Of a DNA stretch of 64,000 nt, positions 1-10,229 are shown piece after piece (within the stretch, counting starts at the first letter, position 1; every line of letters begins with the position of its first letter). This stretch comes from Mallotus nudiflorus (lineage: Eukaryota > Streptophyta > Magnoliopsida > Malpighiales > Euphorbiaceae), in the NCBI GenBank assembly GCA_947683625.1, contig CANTUR010000630.1, forward strand, positions 3,348,001 through 3,412,000. Direction: 5' to 3'. The notes below the pieces were generated by a model. The model ran no database searches. It saw only the letters and a program-made list of their open reading frames with translations, and was not told where the DNA came from. Both the position numbers and the translations under genes were made by a program.

Positions 1-477
1 CAAAAATTTTGATTTTTAATGTATATATGTATATATATATACTTTACACTATATAATAAAATAATATTAAATTACACACATAAAATTTAATATTTTAATA
101 ATTTATACTAAATAAAATTAATTAAATAACAATAAAATAAATAAATAATTAATAAAATATTAGGGTGATACTAAATCCTAATTAAATAAATATACACACA
201 CATAGGCTTTATTTAGATTTTAAAAATACGCATGAGTTCATGCAAGTTCGAAAATATATTTAAAATAATTAATATTAAAATATTTACGTGAAAATTTTCC
301 CGAAAATGCAAGTCCCGGGAAAATTTTACGTAAAACACTGTAAATAATACACAGTAATTAAAATAGGTTTAAAATACATAACAACTCATAAAAATTATCA
401 TATAATATACAAAAATTATTAACACTGCATATCCCGGTACAATGTAAAAATATTTAAAAACACGGGATATTACAAAA
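1..477. other. AT-rich spacer, no gene seen
   Basis: Very AT-rich sequence with a short TA/TG run near position 30. No reading frame, RNA gene or clear repeat boundary could be supported. Confidence 0.6.
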
Positions 478-1004
478 TGTCATGGGCCCGTAAAAGCTTC
501 ATAAAAAGGGACTGTGCAACGCTTGTCTAGAACACCTTCTAACAATCTAGCCTTAAAGATAGACTAGTAAATTTATAAAGGCATAAAGAAGAATTGGTTA
601 GTATCCGAGTCAAGATTGCAAAGCCAATATAGTAGCCCAATGGGCAAGAGCAAGCAACACATTTGAGGCATAAGCACAAGCACAATCGAAAAGGCACAAC
701 GAATGAATGGAATGAGGCTACTTCTATTATTCATCAAATAGATCAATACATCAATTCAAACATTGTGATCCTCAAGGTGTAGGCAATAGGAACCTACCTA
801 AAAGAAGTGCACATACCCAACATCTATAGTGACTATATCTTCAGCCCTAGGCCCTTGATGACTAGTCACTCCCCCCTAAAGAGCATAAGGAGCACAATAA
901 GGGATAGTAGGAGGAGACATCAATATGTTCCACCCTTCACACCTTATTATAAAATGTCTAAAATGCCCCTATGATTACAAAATGCTACCCTTTGACACAT
1001 AACA
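478..1004 (-). mobile_element. Ty3/gypsy-type LTR, inverted orientation
   Basis: Read on the minus strand the block starts TGTTATG and ends CATGACA, giving the TG...CA ends of an LTR, about 527 bp. Just upstream on the minus strand lies a purine run (aaaaggggaggg), as expected of a polypurine tract before a 3' LTR. Its middle (about 855-945) matches, in reverse complement, part of the LTR at 12917-13794; both contain a stretch reading 'tgtctcctcctacta' when oriented the same way. The edges are inferred from the TG/CA ends; no partner LTR or target duplication was seen. Confidence 0.55.
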
Positions 1005-1427
1005 GGGGGTAACCCTCCCCTTTTAAATTGATGATGGCAGGAATCGAACCAGCACCTCAGGATGCCCCTAGAGAGGCCTTTTTAACTATTTATTAACTAC
1101 TATTATATAAAAAATTCTTATAAAGTTTAATCAAATTTTAATTTTGTAATAAATCCTTTTTTATTCTTTTCCCACAATCTATCATAAGCATTTTTTCTAT
1201 ATAAGTATCGAGAATAAGCATTCTTCATTCAGCTAGCCGCCCAAAACCAAACAGAAAGTGTTCCTAAAAATACCCATTTGTGCTAGAATTTAGTAAAGTT
1301 GAGAAATTGAGGCAACAATCTTGGGTGATATTACGCTGATGCTAATCATATGCATGTCATTGTTGATAAAAGTTAAGCCCTTGGCATATGATCATCCTGA
1401 GAAAAAAGGAAACCTATATATAGGACC
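1005..1427. other. Non-coding remnant with a tRNA B-box-like word
   Basis: AT-rich and without a gene. On the minus strand, positions 1040-1050 read GGTTCGATTCC, which fits the tRNA internal promoter B box. No cloverleaf could be folded: the bases to the 3' side do not find a partner for an acceptor stem. It may be a SINE scrap, a degenerate primer-binding site or chance. Confidence 0.3.
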
Positions 1428-2700
1428 TGTGATATAGCGAAAGCCTAATTTCCCTTTTAGTATGCGAATTCTTGGAAAAATAATCTTCTATTAATCTATT
1501 TAGTCAAATAATACCTAGAATAATAGGCATCAATAATCGTTGATTCTCAAAAGAATGCCAAAAATTTGAGAAAATAGATAATTCTATTAAAATCAATAAA
1601 AAACTGTCTCAAACAACCAAAAAAGATAAATAAATATTGTTATGAATAAACCCTAAAAAGAAAAGGATAAAAAGACAAAAATGATAGCTAAAAATAAACA
1701 TAAACTTTAAAGTTAATTTTGAAGCCTTAAACGAAGGAATTTGGGCTGTTACGAGTAAGCCCGTTAATAAATATAAGTCCCTAAATCAGTTTCATTTAAT
1801 TTTAATATATTATGGGCTTTGTAGTTCATTCAAAGCTAGAATTAGAGCTTTTAAAGCACTATTGCGAATGCCCTTCCTATCGAACTCATTTAAAAAATTA
1901 AATGCAATATGATATGCATCACGTTGGAACTAGCTCGTTGCTTACTACAAATAAATCTAGTTTGTTGTCAATATGAGGTTTTAAAAGAGTTTAAGGAATC
2001 ATATTCTTTAAGTCCCAAATGTTGCAAAAGCATTGGTGCACTTGGTAAAACTTTTGAAACTTATTGGCTTGTGATATTTCCATTAGATTCCAAGCTTCCT
2101 CAAAAGATCATGGAGTTTTACAACTCAATTCACATACAATATTGAAGTGGTAGTAACTTCCTTCTTACTATAAATGTGATAAGATAATGAAAATGACAAC
2201 TAAAAATAGGCATAAACTTCAAAGTTAATTTTGAAGCTTTAAACGAAGGAATTTGGGCCGTTACGAGTAAACTCATTAATAAATATAGGTCTCTGAATCA
2301 ATTTTATTTAATTTTAATATGTTATAGGCTTCATAGTTCATTTGAAGCTAGAATTAGAGCTTTTCAAAGCACTAGTGTGCATGCCCTTCCTATTGAACTC
2401 GTCTAAAAACTCAAATGCAATATGATATGCATCACGTTAGAACTAACCCATTGCTTACTACATATAAATCCAGTTTGTTGTCAATATGAGGTTTTAAAAG
2501 AGTTTAAGGAATCACATTCTTTGCATCCTAAATGTTGCAAAACCATTGGTGCACTTGGTAAAACTTTTGGAACTTGTTGGCTTGTGATATTTCCATCAGA
2601 TTCCAAGCTTCCTCAAAAGGTCGTGGAGTTTTGCAACTCAATTCGCATACAATATTGAAGTGGTAGTAACTTCCTTACCATAAATGTGATAAGATGATGT
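1428..2700. repeat. Dispersed repeat with internal 513-bp tandem duplication
   Basis: From about 1660 to 2165 the sequence is repeated at about 2180 to 2680 with an offset of 513 bp and scattered substitutions. Each copy keeps a 78-codon frame (1909-2145 and 2422-2658) with nearly the same product, most likely only because the DNA is duplicated. The start of the block ('gatatagcgaaagcct', about 1428) and its left half recur at about 54850-55350, where the matching word is 'gatgtagcggaagcct'. It is therefore a dispersed repeat family. No terminal repeats or known domain were recognised, so the class is open. Confidence 0.7.
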
Positions 2701-3679
2701 CTTAGTTATAGCTGCAAGTTAATAAAAATTTAAATTTTTATTACATATGACTCTTTATCAACATGGCTTGTTCTTGTTTAAATGAAGTCTTGCATTCGAA
2801 TATGATATATGCAGTTGCATTGAATTAGTTATTGGAAAATTTGTACTGCTTTTATGATCATATCTGAATTGAACTGAATTAATTAGAGTCTAATAGTTTT
2901 GAATACTGATGGTTTAGAAAAAAATGGAATAACTTTTTTATATATAATTTGTAAAAGTCTTTTTAATGAAATATCTAATTATTAGAGTTGTGATACTTAA
3001 TGTGGTGTCTGTTATGTAAGATAAGGAATTTTTTATTAATAATTTTTATGAAACTTTACCCTATGATGCAAGGGTAGTTCATTTTTAGTTATGTTTTTTC
3101 ATCTTTTTGCGATCCACTTTTTATAGTCGGTTGCTATGTGCCTCATTTTTTTATCTAATTATTATCTTTTTATTCTAGTATTTTTTTCTAATCATAACTT
3201 AGTTACTTATTTTAATTATCTATCTTTACTCATATCTAAACTTCTTAAAAGTTAAATGAACATTTATTTTTGTAATCCTTTCAGATTTTTTTTTTGTTAT
3301 TCATTTTCTATAAATTGGAATTTCTATGCAAAGTGAGCATATGCATATCCTTTTCACAACCTGTTGGAGAATCTGTGGAAGGCCACTTTATAGTCCATGC
3401 CTAGAATAACAAATACTATATGATGCATCTCACAGATGCTAAAAAGCTTCAAAAGTTTGTTTGAAAATCAATTATTATGCCCTGAATTAATACACTTTAT
3501 TTTATTGAATTCCTAAATATTTATTGTGTTTTAAAAAGATTTCAATCTTTTATTTTTATGTATATTGAGGATAAATCTAACATAAGTGTTAAATTTTGAA
3601 AACCACAATTAATCTCATATCCACGTGGATAGAAAATGAAAGAAAGAGAAAATGATTAAAACACATATGAAAAAGAATT
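2701..3679. other. AT-rich spacer, nothing recognised
   Basis: No reading frame or repeat could be supported here. The sequence lies between the dispersed repeat and the broken 3' end of the S-adenosylmethionine synthetase pseudogene. Confidence 0.5.
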
Positions 3680-4702
3680 GCCCTCTAATAGCATAAGAGA
3701 CCTGAATAATGCATCGAAGAGCAAGCCCACTGGTAATAATGCTCTTGGCTACCTGCCTAACAATGTAGGCTCCACTCCTATCAACCTTGGTAGGATCCTT
3801 TCCAGAGAAAGCACCACAACCATGAGCTCCCTAACCACCATAGGTGTTAATAATAATTTTGCGACCAATGAGTCCAGCATCACCATATGGCCATTGATGA
3901 AAAACTTGCCTAATAGGTTAAGATGGAAGATGGTTTTCACTAGTTTATATCCAATTGTGTATTATCTAAAGAAACGAGCAGCACCACATTCAAAAGAAAA
4001 AATTCTAAAAAATGGGATCAAAATCACTTTTGACTACTAATCAAGTTAAAAAGTTAAAGCCATAGATTTCTTTGCAAATTAAGCACCACCAATTAAAGAA
4101 CTCATGCTCATTTCTAAGGCATTTAGTATGCTTGATTAAATGGGAAGGACATGCCTTTTTTTTATATATCAAGATGAAACATCAAAATCTCTTGCAAGCA
4201 ATAGGGTAATAAGTACATGTAATAGTTCTTAAAGTAACCAAGGTAAGTGGCCATGTTCATATGTGCATTGCTTTATAGCTACACTAGCTAAAGTAAATTA
4301 ATTTTCCTTTTCCCCCAGATTTAGTCAATTGGCACATTATTTTCTAAAAAATGTCTTAATGCTCATGTTGTAAAATGTAAGTCCTAAATCTTCAAAGAGC
4401 AATATTAATGCAATGGGAGACATACGTACTGTAATTGTAACTTATTAATCTTAAATGCCATCTCTTTAGAAGTTATATGTTTTTCCCTTTTCTAGATCTG
4501 ATCTTTAGTACTCAACGGTGACTTGGGTTTTTCCATTAGGTCTTAACTATGGGCAGGTGCCATTCTTACAAAATTTAGTGAGGCTACACCAAGCTTGGTT
4601 ATAAGAACATAACTGAGGGGCATAAGCTCGGGGGGTTTCATCAGTGGCATAGCCAAAGATGTGACCTTGGTCACCAGCACCAATCTCCTCAGGGTGCTTG
4701 GT
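3680..4702 (-). pseudogene. SAMS: S-adenosylmethionine synthetase pseudogene fragment
   Basis: S-adenosylmethionine synthetase makes S-adenosylmethionine from methionine and ATP. Read on the minus strand, 4702-4500 encodes [20 protein letters not shown], with the family's ATP-binding signature GAGDQG, and runs on to the conserved GTCP and TQVTVEY segments. After about 460 bp of unrelated AT-rich DNA, homology resumes at about 3950 with KTIFHLN and then the second signature, here GCGAFSGKD (family GGG[AS]FSxK[DE]), ending at SYAI near 3685. Damage includes a 1-bp deletion just before PYGDAGL, stops in place of two tryptophans (GTCP-W and GG-W-GAHG) and loss of both protein ends. The identification is secure; whether it is a processed copy or a decayed gene is not, because plant SAMS coding regions usually lack introns anyway. 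Confidence 0.9.
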
Positions 4703-5220
4703 AAGATGGTAAACAATCAATAATTAATAAAAGTGCTTCCTGCATAGAAATCAAATATTGGTACATATGCCTATGTTGATATATGAAGCTTTAAGGGCTT
4801 TTAGTGCTGAATTTAAATTCTTTCTCCCTTGTCATTCTTCTTGTATGGAAAGTGAGAAAGAGAAATAAGAAAAGCTACTATTGTTACTAGATCTAATGAA
4901 GAAAATTCTTATGGAGCAATGTTTGCAAAGTGGTTGGTTATTGTGCAAGAAGGCGATAATGCAAAGAGAAAGGAGATAGAGTTAGTCGATAAAGAAGAAG
5001 AAGAAAGAGAGGAGAGTTTTTTAAAGAGGAAGCTAAAGAGAAATATAGAGCAGGAAATGATGATAGGTAAAAAAAATGAGGAAACAAAAAATAAAGAAGC
5101 TCCAGGGTTACAAAAAATGAGGAAGCTGCTAGGGTTAGCATTTGTGTTGACCTTAGCAATAATCAATCTTAATTTTGATCTTAAAAAAAATTAATTTTGA
5201 GCATTTAATTTATTTATTTA
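4703..5220. other. Spacer with a doubtful Lys/Glu-rich ORF
   Basis: A 91-codon frame (4919-5194, plus) encodes a Lys/Glu-rich stretch followed by a hydrophobic end. It matches no family I recognise and its composition follows from a purine-rich tract, so I do not call it a gene. Nothing else is seen. Confidence 0.4.
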
Positions 5221-6434
5221 AGTGTGTATAATTTAGGAATTTATTGGAAGTTAAAATGAAGTATGATTATCTTGGGCTGATTGGACCTTTAAGATTCAAG
5301 GAGGCTTTTGACATCCTTAAAGCTTTATAATAAGAAAGTTATCTTCTTCACATTTGAATTAGAAATCTTGAGCTTTCTAAATTAGGCTTATTTGTCAAAA
5401 TCAGAGTTCATTTGTGTATGCAAATTTTGAGGCGAAATCCACGTATATATCTGCCATTTTAGATTGCATAGCTCTTAATAATTTTTACATATCCTGAGCT
5501 ATAGAAGTCTAATTTAGGTTATTTAAAATGATATAGAAATATAATTTAAATATCTACAACTTTTATGAAGAAAGTATGAGCAAATTCAAATTTCTTCAAT
5601 AGTAAATTAAGGGTTCAACTTGGATATAGCTATTTGACAGTATTCTGCATTTCAGATTGCATAGCTCTTAGTATTTTGGATATATCTTGAGCTAAAAAAG
5701 TCTAATTTGGATGATTTAAAATAATATAGAAAGTCAATTAAAATATCTATAGCTTCTATGAGAAAGTGTGGGAAAATTCAAATGTCTTGAGTAGCCAATC
5801 ACGGTTTCACTCCATGAATAGTATTCTAATAGCTTCACTTTCAATGATTCAAAATATAGACATTGGACACATCATTTGCACCTCCAACAGCTATATTTTT
5901 AATTATAAATACCTCTAGAGCTGAATGGAAGTAAAAAAAATTATTCATCATTCAGTCTTTCTTAAGTATTCATTGAGCTCTCAAATTCTCTTAAACAATT
6001 ATTTATTTGTATAACTCTTATGAGAGTTGGGTGTGTGTTAGAAATAGAATTTCTCTTCATCTTAAATCTTGGTTTATATTATAAGGGAGTGAGATTTATT
6101 TCTAAAGGAATTGGTTTAAGTGTTGTCTATTGAAACACTTGGGTTTTGGTTTTTCTTTTAGTGAGCCTTGAAAACTCATGTTGTAAGGTTATAAGAGTGA
6201 GCCATAAAACTCTTATGTAATGTCAATATTATGAATAAGATAATGGGTGATTGAAAATCCCAACTTGGGGATAAGTTAGGTTAAGACCTATGATTGTTGT
6301 TGAATCCGAACTCCTTAAATCTTTGTGTTCTTCACTCTTCCTTCTCAACTTGCATTCAATTCTTGTAAAGAATTCTTTTAATTTCTCATTTTTATTTGAT
6401 ATTCATATTCACCCCCCCTCTAGGACTCTTTTCA
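5221..6434 (+). mobile_element. 5' LTR of copia element 1
   Basis: The right edge is set by the primer-binding site that begins three bases after the CA at 6433-6434. The left edge is only a guess. A TATA box (tataaatacc, 5904) lies in the expected place. Inside the LTR, 5449-5644 is repeated at 5645-5829, each copy starting 'ctgc' and containing 'agattgcatagctctta'. No 3' LTR partner is present in the window. Confidence 0.6.
5904..5913 (+). promoter_or_regulatory. TATA box of the copia 1 LTR
   Basis: The sequence tataaatacc is placed about 530 bp before the primer-binding site, consistent with the U3/R promoter of a plant copia LTR. Function is inferred from position and sequence only. Confidence 0.4.
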
Positions 6435-6436
6435 TT

Positions 6437-6448
6437 TGGTATCAGAGC
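6437..6448 (+). other. Primer-binding site (initiator Met-tRNA type)
   Basis: The 12 bases tggtatcagagc are the standard plant copia primer site complementary to the 3' end of initiator methionine tRNA. They follow the LTR directly and precede the gag reading frame. Confidence 0.9.
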
Positions 6449-6485
6449 TTGAATTCTAGGTACTTCATTGTTAGAATACAAGATC

Positions 6486-8690
6486 ATGGGGAGTGAATCA
6501 CAAAACATCTCTTCTCTTAAACCATTCTTTAATGGTAGTGACTATCCACACTAGAAATTTAAAATGAAATTATATCTTGATTGTGATTCCATCAAAATTT
6601 AGGACATTATCCTAAAAGGTCGGGAACTACCTACAATTATCATTGATAGTGTGGTAACTACTCTTGCAAGATGGAGAATTGATCAAAATGAAGAAACTTA
6701 CAAAAATAAAAAAGCTATGATTACTCTAGTCTCTTCAATGATAAGAGAAGAAGGAGTCAAGCTTTAACCTTGTATGTCGGCTAAAGGAATGTGGGAGACC
6801 TTAGAATACCACTACGAAGGCAACATTCAAGTAAGAAGCAAAAAGGTTCAACTTCATATGTATGAATATGAACTCTTCAAAATGAAGCCTTATGAATCAA
6901 TCACAGAGATGAAAAATCATCTGAATGCTCTCCTTACAACCCTCAAGAAACTTGGAAAACATTTCTCCAAGGAAGAAGTAAACAACGAGATTCTAAGAAT
7001 CCTACCTAAGATGGATTGGGAATCTTGTGTTACTTCAATTGAGGAAGCTCAAGACCTCTCCACCTTATCAACCAATGTGCTCATTAGTAAGCTCTTAACA
7101 CATGAGCTCACTATCAAGCAAAGAGGTAAAGAATAAGAAGAGAAAGAAGAAAAGAAAAAGTGCATTGCTCTAAAAGCTCTTCAAGAAGATAGTGAAGAGA
7201 AAAGCATCAAAGATTCTAGTGATGAAGATGATGACATTGCCATGCTTACTAGGAACTTCAAAAAGTTTTTGAGAAAGAAAAACTTCTGAAGAACAAGGGA
7301 CTTCAATAAAAAGTTCGAAGAAGATAGGAAGAAGAAAAATAAGGAGGTTACTTGCTATGAATGTAAGAAATCAGGAAATATTAGAAGTGAGTGTCCTAAA
7401 CTTAAATTTAAGAATAAGGGAGCAAAAGATAAGAAGAAGGCATTTAAAGCTACTTAGGATGATTTCTTCAAATTTGAAGAGGAAGAGGAACAATAAGAGG
7501 TGGCCAATCTCTACTTTATGGCCCTTGAAAATGTAAATAAGGTACCCTCTAATTTTTATTCTTCCTTTAATAATTGTGATAATTATTGTGATAATGATGA
7601 TGATAATGAGAGCTCTATTGTGAGCAAATTACTTATTAAATACAAAATTTTATTATATAAGAAGAAACATTATAAGTATTAGTTAGGTAGCTTAAATAGA
7701 GAATTAGAAATTTAAAAAATTAATTTTGCTAAACTTGTTGAATCAAACGAAAAACTTATTAATGATGAAAAATCTTCTAATTATTTGAAAGATCAACTTA
7801 AGAAAACAAATGATGAAAATTATAAGCTTTCTAAGGAGGTTTTAGAATTAAAAAATTCCATTGCTAAATTTAAGAGAGGAAAAGAAACTTTAGATAGTTT
7901 TCTTGACTCTCAAAAATTTCATGGAGATACCTATGAAATTAGATATAAGAATGGAATGTCTTTATCATCTTCATCACATATTAATTTTGTAAAAGCTTCA
8001 TATAATTCCACTCCTTCAACCTCCAATTGAAATTAGGCTCAATCTTTCAAAGCTAAAAGATCTCATGTGTTAAATAGCAAGGGAAAGTCTCATGAGATTC
8101 ATCTTTTATTAACATAAAGAGGTAAGGCTTAAACTAGAGCACCTAAACCCAAGCATGCTTTTATGTACATTAGACATAATTATAATAGACATGCTACACA
8201 ATACAATGCACATAAACATGTTGCATAAAATTATCGAAATTCACATTACCATTGCCAATGCATATCTCACTAATGATGCAAAATAATAGGAGATACACAC
8301 AACACCAAAGGCATGTTGTACACACTAAGAAAGTATTTCATTCTAGAAGAAATAAATTCAAAAATATTATATGTTCTTATTGTATGATCAAAGGACATAC
8401 TAATAATGTGTGCTTCTATAGAAGATTGCATATGAATTTACTTCCTATGGATTATCTTGAAACTAACCAACCTAGACTAAGAAAGGTTTGGGTCCAAAAG
8501 AACACTTAAATTGTATTGTGTAGATGTGTTTGAAATTCACAAGAATAAAAAGTAAGCGGTATCTTGATAGTAGATGTTCAAGGCACATGATAGGAGACAA
8601 AGAGCAATTCAATAAACTTGATGCTAAGGATGGAGGACACATTACTTTCGGAGATAATGTAAAAGGAAAATTATTAACATTGGAGAAATA
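6486..8690 (+). pseudogene. Copia element 1 gag/protease remains
   Basis: The frame opens with ATG at 6486, 38 bases after the primer site, and encodes a copia Gag with the early FFNGSDYPH motif; in-frame stops follow at once. The best-kept part (6774-7136) is the central UBN2-type Gag domain, with WETLEYHYEG at its start. Further on come a zinc knuckle with its histidine lost (CYECKKSGNIRSEC, about 7351-7392), a coiled-coil-like Lys/Glu region (7785-7960) and a second, intact CCHC knuckle (CSYCMIKGHTNNVC, about 8380-8420). The protease core is LDSRCSRHM at about 8563, where family members usually have Gly for the first Arg. Homology stops near 8690; integrase, reverse transcriptase and RNase H are missing. 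The two knuckles and long Gag suggest a SIRE-like lineage, tentatively. Confidence 0.8.
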
Positions 8691-9167
8691 GGAAATATTA
8701 TTAGTCTTATGAGACTATTAAAGGGATAATACCCTACAATTGGGAATGTGACACTACACAAATAATGAAGTGCAAGAGTTGAGATATATTTTTCAATTGA
8801 TGAATTATAAAAGTTATCATATAGTGGCACAAACTTATAGTGATGAGTGATATGGCTTAAGGGCAAGTGAGGCATTGAGCATGTGTTAGGCTTGAGAAGC
8901 TAATGAGATGGAATGTTCATGAGTATTATGATTCAAAGTGGGGGAGTGAAATCCACTCAACAATGAATGAAATGATAAGTGTAATGTTGTGATTTGAGTG
9001 TGATTGTGGTAACCACTATTGTGAGTGTGTAAGAATGTGTGAAAAAAATAATAATAAAAGAGAAAAAAGGAAAAGAAGAAAAAAAAAGAGAGCGAGAGGA
9101 AAAGAATATAGAGCAAAAAGAGAGAAAAAAAAAGAAAAAAATGAGTGAGCGGAAACATGTTGTGCGA
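8691..9167. other. Unassigned sequence with PPT-like and purine-rich tracts
   Basis: At about 8936-8951 the words 'caaagtgggggagtg' resemble a polypurine tract followed by an LTR start. Positions 9041-9145 are a long purine-rich run on the plus strand. No coding region or matching LTR was found. Confidence 0.35.
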
Positions 9168-9328
9168 GATGTGTGTTTGCTAAAGGCTGCATTAGCCTTG
9201 ATTTGTGTTTGCTAAAGGTTACGGTAGCCTTGATATGTGTTTACTTATCACTGCAGTAGCCTTGATGTGTGTTTGCTTAAGGTTGCGGTAGCCTTAATGT
9301 GTGTTTTGCTAAAGGCTGTGATAGCCTT
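9168..9328. repeat. 32-bp minisatellite, five units
   Basis: Five head-to-tail units at 9168-9199, 9200-9231, 9232-9263, 9264-9295 and 9296-9328 (the last one 33 bp). Each follows gatgtgtgtttgctaaagg, then a short variable core, then tagcctt. Within each unit 'ggct/ggtt' and 'tagcc' can pair across the core, so every unit can form a small hairpin. Confidence 0.9.
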
Positions 9329-10152
9329 GTGTGTTAGAAAAGGGTTTGCTAATAAAGCTTGAGGCAACCTTTGAGAAAATATATATATATGTGTTTTGTG
9401 CAGGTGATGATAAGTACCCATACAACTAAATAAAGGAATCATTAAAGGGATGGAATACGAGTGTGGTAAACAAACTGTAATGTTATTGAGGCTTAAAACA
9501 CTTACAAAATCATGGTGGCAAATGACTCGGATGACATGCAGTAACTTTTAAAAAGCAAGAAAGGAAATTCATTGAATCAACTTACTTGCAGATGGAGGGT
9601 TATAACTTTTTGTAAATGAAGATGACATCTTTGCTCACGGTGAAGGCACAAACAAGCTGATCCCTAAATCATAAACTCTTACTACTATTAAGATAAGCGA
9701 AAATACTACTTTCAAATGACCCATCATACCTGAATGTACCAAAACACACTTTAGAAGATCTTCTAGTGACATATTTCTCTTACAAGTTACTTCTATAAGT
9801 GGAATGTACACAAGGAAGGCCCTAGACATAAATGGGACAAGATATCCAACTTTTTGGCATATGAATAGTAAAATACATGAAGGCTCCTACGATATAACGA
9901 GTAATGGATGAAGAATGTGGAAAAAACAAGGCAAGATGTTGGCTAGTGGAGACCCTATCCTTGAAATAAGTGATCCGAGGATTTAAGAAGGTACAAAATA
10001 GTAAATTATGAGTGCTAAGAGTGATGAACAATAATAGTGTTGAATGTCCACAAGGATAATGTGTAAGTTATATAATGTTCCTTTATAATTCCTTGACAAA
10101 AATAGTAGTCTATGATGTTTATTTATTTGATGTAAAAATATTTATGAATGGT
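9329..10152. other. Unassigned sequence, possible decayed gypsy internal region
   Basis: No clear protein match. It lies upstream of a gypsy LTR and of a polypurine tract at about 12904, so it may belong to the same decayed element, but no domain could be read. Confidence 0.3.
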
Positions 10153-10217
10153 GCAACAACAACAACAACAACAGCAACAACAACAGTGATAGCAACAATA
10201 ACAACAACAACAACAAC
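10153..10217. repeat. CAA microsatellite
   Basis: An interrupted run of caa/aac triplets, broken by cag, tgatag and caataa variants. In one plus-strand frame it would read as glutamines with two stops, so it is treated as a simple repeat and not as coding sequence. Confidence 0.85.
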
Positions 10218-10229
10218 CTTCCTTGTCCT

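Noticed and set aside
3678..4040. 120-codon plus-strand ORF
   Set aside because: It is antisense to the S-adenosylmethionine synthetase pseudogene; the minus strand explains the sequence.
4919..5194. Lys/Glu-rich small protein
   Set aside because: Low-complexity purine-rich origin, no family match and no conserved start context; kept only as a note in the spacer entry.
8886..9158. 90-codon minus-strand Phe-rich ORF
   Set aside because: It is antisense to a purine-rich tract and its composition is explained by low complexity.
9168..9328. CRISPR-like array
   Set aside because: Units touch directly without unique spacers and the context is a plant retroelement region, so it is a minisatellite.
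10153..10217. Polyglutamine coding tract
   Set aside because: The CAA run contains two in-frame stops and has no open frame on either side.
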